NCBI GenBank assembly: GCA_002497295.1
Contig: DANO01000029.1
Coordinates: 1-64,000, forward strand
Length of the DNA stretch: 64,000 nucleotides
Origin: Euryarchaeota archaeon UBA171
GTDB taxonomy: Archaea; Thermoplasmatota; Poseidoniia; Poseidoniales; Thalassarchaeaceae
Direction of reading: 5' to 3'
Shown one piece after another: positions 24,755-33,418 of the stretch. The notes below the pieces were generated by a model. It saw only the letters and a program-made list of their open reading frames with translations, had not been told where the DNA came from and did no database searches. The translations under genes and the position numbers were made by a program. Every line of letters starts with the position of its first letter. The stretch's first letter is position 1.

Positions 24755-25525
24755 ATGACTCTGGAAGGGATGAGTGTTCTAGTGACTGGGGGAGCAGGCG
24801 GCATAGGTCAAGCGATATGCCGGTATCTCTCAAGGAAGGGGGGCAAAGTGATCGTCCATTATCACACCTCGAAATCTGAAGCTGAAAGTCTGGCTGACGA
24901 AATAGATGGGATTGCTGTCTATGCAGATCTCAGAAAAAAGGATGAGGTTGACAAAATGTTCAGTCAAATCGAAGATAAAATCGGATCGTTACAATGCTGT
25001 GTCGCCAACGCGGGAATGTACCCCTCGGAATCTATGCCCGCATGGGAAATCTCTGAAGACCGATGGAATTCTACACTCGAGTCCAATCTTGGAGTTACCA
25101 TCTTGACGGCGCAGGGCTTCCTAAGGGGTGCCATAGCTAGTGGCAAAGGTAGTCTTGTGCTAATTGGATCAACAGCGGGGATTCATGGGGAGAGGGGGCA
25201 CTCAGATTATGCAACTGCGAAGGGCGCGATCACGAGTGGTCTTCTCCGTACCCTCAAAAATGATGTTTCAGGAACTTCGATCAGGGTAAATGCAGTGGCT
25301 CCAGGTTGGACTCTGACAGATTCAAAAATCGAATCTGGTATCGACCTGGAGATTGCCAGCAATGCGATGCGGACGATGTCGATGAAGAAGCTTGCATCTC
25401 CCGAAGATATTGCTGGGGCAGTGGCATTCCTCCTTTCAGATGTGGCTAGCGGTCACATCTCTGGACAGGTGATTGAGGTTTCTGGGGGAATGGAGGGAAG
25501 AGTGATACCGGGGCCTGGTGAATGA
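24755..25525 (+). CDS. short-chain dehydrogenase/reductase
   Basis: A classical SDR of about 256 residues. It has the cofactor motif TGGAGGIG (residues 11-18), the NAG strand end, the catalytic Ser in IGSTAG, and YATAK as the YxxxK pair, then PGWTLTDS and ISGQVIEVSGG near the end. It resembles FabG/3-ketoacyl reductases and dihydrodiol dehydrogenases. Following the oxygenase and hydratase in the same run, it may oxidise a diol or hydroxyacyl-CoA. The ATG at 24755 is 5 bp after the preceding stop; an in-frame GTG at 24746 overlaps it. Confidence 0.88.
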   Translation: MTLEGMSVLVTGGAGGIGQAICRYLSRKGGKVIVHYHTSKSEAESLADEIDGIAVYADLRKKDEVDKMFSQIEDKIGSLQCCVANAGMYPSESMPAWEISEDRWNSTLESNLGVTILTAQGFLRGAIASGKGSLVLIGSTAGIHGERGHSDYATAKGAITSGLLRTLKNDVSGTSIRVNAVAPGWTLTDSKIESGIDLEIASNAMRTMSMKKLASPEDIAGAVAFLLSDVASGHISGQVIEVSGGMEGRVIPGPGE

Positions 25526-25526
25526 A

Positions 25527-25799
25527 ATGGCCGCTCTGTGGATTGAGTTGATTGGGCTGTTCGCAGGCATCCTTGGAGTGATCGCATGGATACCACAGAT
25601 CAAAGAAGTCTGGGTTTTGAAAAGACATGAAGGAATCTCAATAGTAACTTTCGGCCTAGTGGCAACAGCGTTAGTTGCTTGGCTAATCTATGGCATTCTA
25701 GTTGGTTCCCCCTCGATTATCCTGGCAAATTTAGCAGCATTGTCCTGCATTTCCTCGATAATCGTCGGTGTCTTACGATTAAGACGTCCTCAGACATGA
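25527..25799 (+). CDS. SemiSWEET/PQ-loop sugar transporter
   Basis: About 90 residues with three transmembrane helices, the size of one SWEET triple-helix bundle. The PQ motif is in VIAWIPQIKEVW on the first helix, followed by the short KRHEGIS loop typical of SemiSWEETs. These proteins form homodimers that let sugars move down their gradient. The ATG at 25527 follows the SDR stop by 2 bp; a GTG at 25518 is in frame too. It ends exactly against the stop of the convergent hydratase at 25800. Confidence 0.87.
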   Translation: MAALWIELIGLFAGILGVIAWIPQIKEVWVLKRHEGISIVTFGLVATALVAWLIYGILVGSPSIILANLAALSCISSIIVGVLRLRRPQT

Positions 25800-26585
25800 T
25801 TATTGGTTGAAATCAGGTTCTCGTTTCTCAAGAAACGATCTTACTCCCTCCTTGAAATCTGGAGTTAGTGCCGAGGCAATCATCAACTGACGCTCAAATT
25901 CAAGTTGTGTTTCAAAGAATGTTGTTGAAGAAGCGTCTAGAAGTTGCTTGGTACCCCTCCTGCTACTTTCAGACCATGAGCCCCATCTATCAGCAACTTG
26001 TATCGATCTTTGAATGAGTTCGCCCTCATTGACGACCTCGTCCACAGCGCCTTTCTCTTGTGCTGTCGAACCGTCCCATACCGAGTTCTCGAAGAAGAAT
26101 CTCCTTGCCGCTTGTTGCCCTACTAATCTTGGGAGGAGCCAGGTCGTGCCCCCATCAGGAGATAGTCCGAGTCTAAAGAACGAGGCGGCAAGTTTCGCAT
26201 TTGGTACGCATATTCTGTAATCCATGCTGAGTACTAATCCTAGGCCCCCTCCTGCTGCAGCGCCGTTAATCGCACCTATGAAAACCGTAGAAGATCTCCT
26301 TATGCGAAGAAGTAGGGGGTGCAGATGGCCAGTCATGGCCTCGACCACGTCCCCGATGGAACCATCGTCAATCGCATCATCGAACTTGTCTACTGGTCCG
26401 CCCGCAGAAAAAAACCTCCCTGTTCCCGTGAGTATTACTGCATCGGTGTTTTCATCTTGAATTAGGCCGTCTATTGTATCGATCAGATGTTCTATTGTAC
26501 CAGAAGAAAATGTATCTCTGGATGCAGACTCTGAGAGGGTAACTAGGGCAGTTCTTTGGCTCGGGCGGTCTACTGAGAGAACCAT
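25800..26585 (-). CDS. enoyl-CoA hydratase/isomerase family protein
   Basis: A 261-residue crotonase-fold enzyme. The oxyanion-hole segment GAINGAAAGGGLGLVLSMDY lies at about residues 103-122, preceded by FFSAGGPVDKF. In the second active-site loop the sequence is LGLSPDGGTTWLLPRL, similar to PaaG/ECI-type isomerases where the first catalytic Glu is replaced. It may isomerise or hydrate an enoyl-CoA. It is transcribed toward the SemiSWEET gene and is divergent from the aldehyde dehydrogenase, with about 70 bp between their starts. Confidence 0.88.
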   Translation of the reverse strand: MVLSVDRPSQRTALVTLSESASRDTFSSGTIEHLIDTIDGLIQDENTDAVILTGTGRFFSAGGPVDKFDDAIDDGSIGDVVEAMTGHLHPLLLRIRRSSTVFIGAINGAAAGGGLGLVLSMDYRICVPNAKLAASFFRLGLSPDGGTTWLLPRLVGQQAARRFFFENSVWDGSTAQEKGAVDEVVNEGELIQRSIQVADRWGSWSESSRRGTKQLLDASSTTFFETQLEFERQLMIASALTPDFKEGVRSFLEKREPDFNQ

Positions 26586-26655
26586 GGTGAGTCACAGAAG
26601 GCAACACGTATGAACTCCATGAATGTGATAAGTGACTGTCGGGCGTGGGCCCATT

Positions 26656-28080
26656 ATGCACAGAGATATGTTGTACATTGGGGGCTCGTGGACTGAATCC
26701 AAAGGAGAAGGCCGGATATCAGTAGAGAATCCAGCAACGGGAGATGTAATTGGAAGTGTTCCTGAAGGTACTTTAGAGGATGCGGATAGAGCCGTATTGG
26801 CTGCCAGAGAGGCTTTTGGAGGATGGTCTAGTTCTCCAATAGAAGAAAGAATCAGGGTGTTGAATTCCCTCTCAGAATCTTTCAAAAATCGGACCGCTGA
26901 ACTGGCTGAACTCATAACAAAAGAAGTTGGCACGCCTATTGAATATTCGAAAATGGCCATGGTTGGTACTCCCCGTGTTGTTACACGGTCATATGCAAAA
27001 TTGCTTGAGTCGTACAATTGGGAGAAGGAGGTACGAAATTCAACAATAGTCAGAGAGGCTATTGGTGTCTGTGCATTCATCACTCCTTGGAATTTCCCAC
27101 TCCACCAAATAATCGGCAAGGTAGCTCCGGCTATTGCAGCAGGATGCACGATGGTACTAAAACCATCAAAAGAGGCCCCTCTTAATGCGTTCTTACTCGC
27201 TGAAATGCTCGACGAAATAGGACTTCCGAAGGGTGTCTTCAACCTAGTAAGCGGGTATGGGTCCACGGTTGGGTCGCATCTGGCATCTCATCCAGAAGTA
27301 GACATGGTCTCATTTACGGGATCTACAGCTGCTGGTGTTAGAGTTTCTCAAGCGGCGGCTGAGAGTGTGAAACGAGTTACGCTTGAACTTGGAGGAAAGA
27401 GTGCAAACGTCGTTCTAGAAGACGGGAACGGCATCAGAGCAGCGAAGAATGCGATCGGCGCGTGCTTTGCAAACTCTGGGCAGACATGCTCCGCACTAAC
27501 CCGCCTTATCGTTCCAGAATCGATTTTGGAAGACATCATTCCAATCATAGCCGATCGAGTTGATGCGTATAAGCCGGGAGATCCTATGGATCCCAAGACG
27601 AGATGCGGTCCGATGGTATCGGCCAGTCAACAAGAGAGTGTACTTGGCTACATACGAAGCGGTATCGAAGAGGGTGCTATTCTGGTAGCTGGTGGATCGG
27701 ATTTGATTGAAGGTCTCGAATCCGGGTATTTCGTCAGACCCACAGCATTCATGAATGTTGAATCTAATATGAAAATCTGGAAAGAGGAGATTTTTGGACC
27801 TGTGCTTTGTATTGCTTCATATTCCTCAGAGGACGAGGCTCTTTCCCTAGCGAATGACTCAGAATATGGGCTGTCAGGAGGGGTTTGGTCAGAGGATACT
27901 GGTCGCGCCATGGCATTCGCCAAGAAGATGCGGACTGGTCAAGTCAGTGTGAATGGAGGTCCGTTCAATATCAGTGCACCCTTTGGAGGGTACAAAAAAT
28001 CAGGAAATGGTCGAGAACTTGGAGTTCATGGTTTTGAAGAGTTCTTGGAAATCAAATCAATCCAGAAGCCCATTGAGTGA
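26656..28080 (+). CDS. NAD(P)-dependent aldehyde dehydrogenase
   Basis: A 474-residue aldehyde dehydrogenase. It has FITPWNFP (cofactor and Asn region), VLKPSKEAP, FTGSTAAGVRV, the glutamate segment LELGGKSANVV and the catalytic Cys in ANSGQTCSA, with EEIFGPVL and GGYKKSGNGRELG near the C-terminus. It oxidises an aldehyde to the acid; the substrate is not evident (betaine-aldehyde, succinate-semialdehyde and aliphatic aldehyde types share these motifs). The ATG at 26656 begins the usual LYIGGSW N-terminus; a GTG at 26632 is less likely. Confidence 0.93.
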   Translation: MHRDMLYIGGSWTESKGEGRISVENPATGDVIGSVPEGTLEDADRAVLAAREAFGGWSSSPIEERIRVLNSLSESFKNRTAELAELITKEVGTPIEYSKMAMVGTPRVVTRSYAKLLESYNWEKEVRNSTIVREAIGVCAFITPWNFPLHQIIGKVAPAIAAGCTMVLKPSKEAPLNAFLLAEMLDEIGLPKGVFNLVSGYGSTVGSHLASHPEVDMVSFTGSTAAGVRVSQAAAESVKRVTLELGGKSANVVLEDGNGIRAAKNAIGACFANSGQTCSALTRLIVPESILEDIIPIIADRVDAYKPGDPMDPKTRCGPMVSASQQESVLGYIRSGIEEGAILVAGGSDLIEGLESGYFVRPTAFMNVESNMKIWKEEIFGPVLCIASYSSEDEALSLANDSEYGLSGGVWSEDTGRAMAFAKKMRTGQVSVNGGPFNISAPFGGYKKSGNGRELGVHGFEEFLEIKSIQKPIE

Positions 28081-28101
28081 TTGCTGGGATGTGATGTTGC
28101 A

Positions 28102-28920
28102 TCACTTTGAGATGCAGTAAGGACAATGCTCTCCAACGATGTAGTCGTCGGATTGCTGCTGATCTTGTGATAATGGTTCTCGGCATTTGAAGCACATTTC
28201 GACTTTGGACTCACGGAGATCGTGGTCAACGGCTACTCTCTGGTCGAAGACGAAGCAGTCACCATTCCAATGCGATTCGCCGTATTCTTCCAAGTATGCG
28301 AGTATTCCCCCCTCCAATTGGCGCACGTCCTCAAAACCAGCATTGAGCATAACGGCTGAAGCCTTCTCACATCGTATTCCCCCCGTGCAATACATCACGA
28401 AGGTCTTCGATTTATACTCCTCAGGTAATATTTCTATGGCTTCTGGAAAGTTTCTGAAAGACTGGATATCAAGGTCTATGGCGCCTTCAAATGAGCCTAT
28501 GCGGGTCTCGTAATCGTTTCTCGTGTCTAGGATCACAATATCTTCGTCATCATCCAGCATGCGCTTGAACTCGGTTGGAGAAATATGCTGGCCTGTGAAA
28601 TCAGAGGGTCTGATATCATCCAAGCCCAATGATATGATCTCCTTCTTCCGTTTGACCAGCATCCTCCTGAATGGTTGATAATCGGTGTAGCTTATTTTCA
28701 GATCTATCCCTATGAATCGCTCATCCAATTCCAGATACTGAAGAAAGGCATCTACTGAGGGCTGGGTGCCTGCGAGGAAAAAGTTGATCCCATTTTGGCT
28801 TAGAAGTATGGAGCCTTTGAGATTGAGCTTCAAGCAGTGTTCGAGCATAGGGTCTCGGATATCGTCTCTATCTGGGAGATCGATGAATCGATATCCTGCA
28901 ATGTTCACGATTGTATCCAT
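28102..28920 (-). CDS. trhO: tRNA uridine 5-hydroxylase TrhO (rhodanese-like)
   Basis: About 272 residues. An N-terminal acylphosphatase-like domain (residues 1-90, with KGSILLSQNGINFFLAG) precedes a rhodanese domain containing VILDTRNDYETRIGSFEGA and the active-site loop CTGGIRCEKAS. The C-terminus has a cysteine-rich tail (CFKCREPLSQ...HCPYC) that looks like a zinc ribbon. This layout is that of YceA/TrhO, which makes 5-hydroxyuridine at tRNA position 34 in bacteria using oxygen. It is unusual in archaea and may have been acquired. The ATG at 28920 is preferred over a GTG three codons earlier. Confidence 0.9.
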   Translation of the reverse strand: MDTIVNIAGYRFIDLPDRDDIRDPMLEHCLKLNLKGSILLSQNGINFFLAGTQPSVDAFLQYLELDERFIGIDLKISYTDYQPFRRMLVKRKKEIISLGLDDIRPSDFTGQHISPTEFKRMLDDDEDIVILDTRNDYETRIGSFEGAIDLDIQSFRNFPEAIEILPEEYKSKTFVMYCTGGIRCEKASAVMLNAGFEDVRQLEGGILAYLEEYGESHWNGDCFVFDQRVAVDHDLRESKVEMCFKCREPLSQDQQQSDDYIVGEHCPYCISK

Positions 28921-28990
28921 TGTTAACACCTCGATTCACGATCGAGCGAATGTATTCTTCATACTCGGCGAGTCGAAACTCGGTTATCGT

Positions 28991-30070
28991 TTAATCGACG
29001 TATTCGATGTTCTGGGAGGCGCACCATGCAGGTGCGCTTACAGGATTGCATCTACTAGGCGTCCCCCCGGGTATCTCGACCCAATACTCGATTGATTCGA
29101 CTCTTGCGGGATAATCCGTCGATATGCTGTGTGCCCCAGAGGATAAGGCTGCTTCCAGCCTGGATGTGTCGTTATTGTCAGCCTCCTCTCCGCCGCTATC
29201 TGCTCTCGTACGCACAATATGCCCCTCGGTGACCAATCGCTCAATCTCATCTCCATCACCGATTGGATCAGTCATCGAGAATATCGCGTGTGCGTGAGAA
29301 GAGGAGTCGTCTTGCGAGGTGAACATAGGAAACATACGGCCCGTCGGAAAGTGATTCTGAAGGTAGATTTCCCTCATGCCGCCAGTGGCAAGCAATACGA
29401 AGATGGCCTTGCCGCGACTATCCTCCAGCAAAGGCCAACCCTCGTTGGCTAGGGCGTCACTGAGCGATGGATAATCCCCCTGAACATCTGCTGGAGTTAT
29501 CGTCTTATTTCGAGGCCAGAGTTGAGCTATCTCCGACTCTATCTCATCCAAGATTCCGGACATTTGCACTGTTGTTGTTATGCCCATGCTCTGTTCTGGC
29601 CAATCTTTTGGCTCTATCCAAATGAAAGTAGTATGGTGAATCGGATTGGCATCGGACCATTCGAGAAGCGTGTTCATGCAGTTTTCAAAGGTAGGGCAAG
29701 TGGTGCCAGAGTCGTACTGGTTGTGATATACCCGGAGGCCGTTCCTTACATCCCACCATACATCGATCTCAAACTGCCTGACTCCGAGTTGGGAAGCTTG
29801 GATATCGAGCTCCTCGTGGGTATACATGTACTCCCTGGTGGGGGAAAAAAGCGGCTCGATGTGATACGAATTATGAGTGCCTTTCATCTGTATGTGATTA
29901 ATTCGCAATGGTCCTTCTGAAGCTTGATTTTCTGAAGAATCTGATATGCTCCCTGAGTTGTCGAGGCACCCGGAGAAGGGGGTTAAAAACATCATGAGGA
30001 TGATTGTTGCAACTGGCAGGCTTGCTCTGAATGTCATTAAATCAGTCTCTGGATCTCCGATGAAATTCAT
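28991..30070 (-). CDS. PI-PLC-like phosphodiesterase lipoprotein
   Basis: A secreted protein with the calcium-dependent PI-PLC (TIM-barrel X-domain) pattern: HNSYHIEP with a catalytic His early in the mature part, QFEIDVWWD carrying acidic ligands, then VYHNQYDSG with the second His. The N-terminus is a lipoprotein signal, best read from the internal ATG at 30037 (MTFRASLPVATIILMMFLTP before FSGC), so the mature chain would be anchored through Cys. The first ATG at 30070 overlaps the stop of the ribbon-helix-helix gene as ATGA. It may hydrolyse a phosphodiester in lipids or glycans outside the cell; the substrate is unknown. Confidence 0.85.
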   Translation of the reverse strand: MNFIGDPETDLMTFRASLPVATIILMMFLTPFSGCLDNSGSISDSSENQASEGPLRINHIQMKGTHNSYHIEPLFSPTREYMYTHEELDIQASQLGVRQFEIDVWWDVRNGLRVYHNQYDSGTTCPTFENCMNTLLEWSDANPIHHTTFIWIEPKDWPEQSMGITTTVQMSGILDEIESEIAQLWPRNKTITPADVQGDYPSLSDALANEGWPLLEDSRGKAIFVLLATGGMREIYLQNHFPTGRMFPMFTSQDDSSSHAHAIFSMTDPIGDGDEIERLVTEGHIVRTRADSGGEEADNNDTSRLEAALSSGAHSISTDYPARVESIEYWVEIPGGTPSRCNPVSAPAWCASQNIEYVD

Positions 30071-30219
30071 CTTCTGCTTTCCTCTATTTCCTTTCTCAGT
30101 ATGAATTCGATATGTGCGTTAATTGATCCAATATCGTCCTTGGCCCAAATCTTGAGTTTATGATGCAAGAACGGATCTAACCTGAGTAGGATCTTCTTAT
30201 CCAAGGATTCACCCCCCAT
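30067..30219 (-). CDS. small Arc-type ribbon-helix-helix protein
   Basis: A 50-residue frame (MGGESLDKKILLRLDPFLHH then KLKIWAKDDIGSINAHIEFI and LRKEIEESRR) that fits the Arc/MetJ fold: a short beta strand KKILLRLD that inserts into the DNA major groove, helix A (FLHHKLKIWAKDD), a Gly-Ser turn and helix B (NAHIEFILRKEIEE). It lies 30 bp downstream of the SPFH gene, and its stop overlaps the phospholipase-like ATG, so the three form one operon. A DNA-binding protein of this kind could autoregulate the operon. Confidence 0.8.
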   Translation of the reverse strand: MGGESLDKKILLRLDPFLHHKLKIWAKDDIGSINAHIEFILRKEIEESRR

Positions 30220-30249
30220 ACTTCTCAATATCAGTTTTCGAAGGGCTAC

Positions 30250-31164
30250 TCACTGATGCAAAGTGCCAGTGTTGACCACCGGTGTTGTGTCGGTCTCAGA
30301 GCAAAGGACCACGAGTAGATTACTCACCATCGTGGCTTTCTGGACCTTATCGAGCTCGATGATGCCTTTCGTACTGAGTTGCTCCAGAGCCAATTCGACC
30401 ATGCCAACGGCACCGTTCACTATCTCACGGCGTGCGGCGACGACTGCGGCAGCCTGCTGGCGTCGAAGCATGGCCTGAGCAATTTCTGTCGAGTATGCGA
30501 GATAGCTTATCCTGGCCTCCAAGACCTCAATTCCAGCCCGAGCAAGCCTTGCCTCGACAGATATCAGTAGTTCTTCTGCCACGGCATCTTGGTGGCTTGA
30601 GAGAGTGATTCCTCCGATATCCTTCTCTTCGATGGCATCATAGGGATACTTCGTTGCCATCTCACGAAGAGCGGCTTCACTCTGGATCTGCACGTAGTGA
30701 TCGTAATTCTCAACCTCGAAAAGCGCCTCAGCAGCGTCGAAGACTCTCCATACGACGACTGCTGCTATGTCTATGGGATTTGCATTGACGTCATTCACCT
30801 TGAGTTTGTTTGACTCAAAATTGTTTATTCTAAGAGATATCTTCGTCTTCTGGTATAGCGGATTGAGGAAGAATTGGAAACCCTCGTTCTTCAATGTGGC
30901 TGAGTATTTCCCGAAGAATTGAGCTACGACTGCCTCGTTTGGATTGACTATCACGTAGCTGTTGAACATAACGAACCATAGAGGGACGGTGAATATTTGG
31001 ATTATTACTGTTAATGGCCCCAGGAGAATCGGAAGAATGAGATTGACCAGACCAAGTGCGAGGTGCATTAGCAATCCTAGGAATCCGTTTATCGTGTAAC
31101 CATCTATGTCATGATAAGTTGGTTCATTTTTACTTAGCTTGATTGATTCGGGCTTCTCCGCCAT
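30250..31164 (-). CDS. SPFH/Band 7 (stomatin-prohibitin-like) membrane protein
   Basis: A 304-residue protein with a hydrophobic hairpin at about residues 25-75, then the Band 7 domain: SYVIVNPNEAVVAQFFGKYS, VWRVFDAAEALFEVENYDHY and the helix GIEVLEARISYLAYSTEIAQ followed by AMLRRQQAAAVVAARREIV, the signature of slipin-like SPFH proteins. Such proteins oligomerise into membrane microdomain cages. It heads an operon with the ribbon-helix-helix protein and the PLC-like lipoprotein; its promoter lies in the divergent AT-rich gap before the transaldolase gene. No NfeD partner is next to it. Confidence 0.9.
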   Translation of the reverse strand: MAEKPESIKLSKNEPTYHDIDGYTINGFLGLLMHLALGLVNLILPILLGPLTVIIQIFTVPLWFVMFNSYVIVNPNEAVVAQFFGKYSATLKNEGFQFFLNPLYQKTKISLRINNFESNKLKVNDVNANPIDIAAVVVWRVFDAAEALFEVENYDHYVQIQSEAALREMATKYPYDAIEEKDIGGITLSSHQDAVAEELLISVEARLARAGIEVLEARISYLAYSTEIAQAMLRRQQAAAVVAARREIVNGAVGMVELALEQLSTKGIIELDKVQKATMVSNLLVVLCSETDTTPVVNTGTLHQ

Positions 31165-31293
31165 AATTGTTTGACAGGATATCAGACATATAATGATAGC
31201 ATAAATGTCGATTTAATTCTTCATTATTTATCCTAAAGCAACCATAATGTTAGTTTCCGAAAGAATGAGGTGTTATTCCGATTTGGGAGTTTT

Positions 31294-31956
31294 ATGGAGC
31301 TAATTCTGGATTCTGCAGTGATTGAAGAAGTCGAGGAAATTGCGTCTTGGGGCGTTCTTGATGGCGTTACAACGAATCCGACGTTAATCAGGAGGTCAGG
31401 CGGTAATTTCGAGGAGACGATTCGTTCCATAGCAACGATATGTTCGGGGCCTATCAGCGCAGAGGTCACAGGGATGTCATCACCAGAGATGGTGGAAGAA
31501 GCCCTCGATCTTAAATCGAAATTGCCTGAAAATGTGATCATAAAAATACCTTGCACGCCCGCGGGGCTGTCGGCTACCAGATATCTTGCAGATCGAGATA
31601 TAGGCGTGAACGTTACACTCGTTTTTTCAGTTGCTCAAGCCCTACTTGCTTCTAAGGCAGGTGCTTCCTATGTGTCTCCCTTCTTGGGAAGGCTCGATGA
31701 CAATGGAGGAGAGGGGTTGAGTCTAATCAAAGATATCTCAGAAACATGGAAAAATCAAGGTATAACCGGATGTAAAATTCTCGCAGCTTCGATACGATCT
31801 GTTCATCATGTCGAAATGTGTGCAAAAATCGGCGCTCACGCAGCGACTATTCCATATGCCATATTCGCCAAATTGGTCGAGCATGACTTAACGAACACAG
31901 GTCTTGAGAAATTCCTAGAGGATTGGAGAGCTGTGAAATCAGAAGGGAGAGCCTGA
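31294..31956 (+). CDS. transaldolase / fructose-6-phosphate aldolase family (TalC type)
   Basis: A 220-residue small transaldolase. It has LDSAVIEEVEEIASWGVLDG, then VTTNPTLI, and the Schiff-base Lys in VIIKIPCTPAGLSA, plus GVNVTLVFSVAQALLASKAG and SPFLGRLDD, all typical of TalC/FSA proteins. It transfers a dihydroxyacetone unit between sugar phosphates and could supply sedoheptulose 7-phosphate, the precursor for the GmhA/HddA heptose route encoded at 62-63.5 kb. The ATG at 31294 is chosen; a GTG at 31270 adds eight residues not found in the family. Confidence 0.92.
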   Translation: MELILDSAVIEEVEEIASWGVLDGVTTNPTLIRRSGGNFEETIRSIATICSGPISAEVTGMSSPEMVEEALDLKSKLPENVIIKIPCTPAGLSATRYLADRDIGVNVTLVFSVAQALLASKAGASYVSPFLGRLDDNGGEGLSLIKDISETWKNQGITGCKILAASIRSVHHVEMCAKIGAHAATIPYAIFAKLVEHDLTNTGLEKFLEDWRAVKSEGRA

Positions 31957-32502
31957 CTATTCCACTCCGATAGAATGTAGTGAATGGATGATGGACGCTG
32001 TAAAATCATCTTCTGTTCCATCATTTTTTATTGTTAGATCGGCGAGTTGCATTACCATCTCAAGCCCCCATCCCCATTCTCTAGCTTCTCTTTCGTCGAA
32101 ATTACCGTCATCAGACCTCAATCTGGAATTGATCCTCTCTCTTCTATGTGATTCAGATGCCTCAACTGCAATCACAATCATTCTTGGCTGGGATGACTGT
32201 AAACGTTCTAATTCCTCGATTTGCCTGAGACCATCAATTACTACGTGATTGTGTTCCACAGCCGCTTCGATGTCATGGAGTAGGCGTTCCATCACTATCG
32301 CCGGACCGAACTCGTCTCTCATATCTTGGGAAACGGATCCGATGTTCGAAGAAGTTGGTTCAAGATTCCTAGAAGCGACTTCAGAACGAACTACGTCACC
32401 TAGTGAAAGCAGCTTCCACCCCCTTTCTTCTAACACAAGGCCGACGGCAGCCTTTCCAGATCCAGGCGGCCCGGCCAATACGATGATCCTGTTCTCCGAC
32501 AC
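31957..32502 (-). CDS. UPF0200-type small nucleotide kinase-like ATPase
   Basis: A 181-residue P-loop protein similar to the archaeal UPF0200 group and to dephospho-CoA/adenylate-type kinases. Walker A is GPPGSGKAA (residues 11-19) with Ala after the Lys where Ser or Thr is usual. The lid-like segment is RRERINSRLRSDDGNFDERE and a middle motif is VVIDGLRQIEELERL. It starts with GTG. The function of the family is not settled. It ends exactly against the convergent transaldolase stop at 31956. Confidence 0.8.
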   Translation of the reverse strand: MSENRIIVLAGPPGSGKAAVGLVLEERGWKLLSLGDVVRSEVASRNLEPTSSNIGSVSQDMRDEFGPAIVMERLLHDIEAAVEHNHVVIDGLRQIEELERLQSSQPRMIVIAVEASESHRRERINSRLRSDDGNFDEREAREWGWGLEMVMQLADLTIKNDGTEDDFTASIIHSLHSIGVE

Positions 32503-32542
32503 GTGGAGTGATTCGATAGGTCGTTATTGAGCATCGCGCCGA

Positions 32543-33370
32543 TTAACGACCCACCCATTCTGGTTCCTTTTTCGAAAGAAATGCTTCGACTCCTATTGAA
32601 GCATCTTCAGTGTCGAAGAGTGCTACAAACTCAGAACGCTCAGCCAAGATACCTTGGGACAAGGGGAGGTCCAATGCAGCCCTAATTGCTCGTTTTGCCA
32701 CTTTGATCGTATAGGGGGACTTGGAAGCGATATTACGTGCTATTTCTAGTGTTGAATCCCGTAGATCTTCTGGCGGGACGACCTTGTTGACCAAGCCAAT
32801 CTCCAATGCTCTCTGTGCTGAAACCATATCTCCGGTGAGTACCATCTCAATGGCGGCCCCATATCCTACTAGACTGGTTAATCGCTGTGTTCCGCCACCT
32901 CCTGGGATTAGTCCGAGATTAATCTCTGGCTGCCCAAATTTTGCTCGGGTCGAGGCGATCCTCATATCGCATGAGAGGGCTAGTTCGGTTCCACCTCCGA
33001 GTGCAAAACCGTCGACCATTGCGATCGTTGGTTTAGAAAGATTCCAGACGCCCTCCCAAGCATTTCTCTCAAAAAAAGGACGGACATCTTCAGAACTTTG
33101 ACCGGAGAACTCAGTTATATCCGCTCCTGCTGCAAAGGCAACGGGCTTAGGTCGGTCTGCATTCTTTTCAGGTTCAGTACCAGCAATTACTACCACTCTG
33201 GTTGAATCATCGGATTCAGCGCGCTCACAGAGGCCTATGAGCTCCTCGTGCATATCGCGATTGAGCGCATTTAGACGATTAGGACGGTTGAGCGACCATA
33301 TCTCGATATGGCCTCCCTCTGGAAAGGATGGAGTTTCAATCCTGTCTACAGTCACGAGGTGTCCGGTCAT
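32543..33370 (-). CDS. enoyl-CoA hydratase
   Basis: A 275-residue crotonase. Both catalytic glutamates seem to be present: one in VDGFALGGGTELALSCDMRI (about residues 119-138) and one in FGQPEINLGLIPGGGGTQRL (145-164), the pattern of true enoyl-CoA hydratases such as crotonase/FadB. An AFAAGADITEF loop precedes them. It hydrates trans-2-enoyl-CoA in beta-oxidation. It is 40 bp downstream of nothing coding on its own strand except the membrane protein at 33419-34219, so it may be in that operon. Confidence 0.93.
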   Translation of the reverse strand: MTGHLVTVDRIETPSFPEGGHIEIWSLNRPNRLNALNRDMHEELIGLCERAESDDSTRVVVIAGTEPEKNADRPKPVAFAAGADITEFSGQSSEDVRPFFERNAWEGVWNLSKPTIAMVDGFALGGGTELALSCDMRIASTRAKFGQPEINLGLIPGGGGTQRLTSLVGYGAAIEMVLTGDMVSAQRALEIGLVNKVVPPEDLRDSTLEIARNIASKSPYTIKVAKRAIRAALDLPLSQGILAERSEFVALFDTEDASIGVEAFLSKKEPEWVGR

Positions 33371-33418
33371 GGCTCTACGTGAGGTTACTTGCTGTTCAAC
33401 CTCACCACTCTAGTTGGC

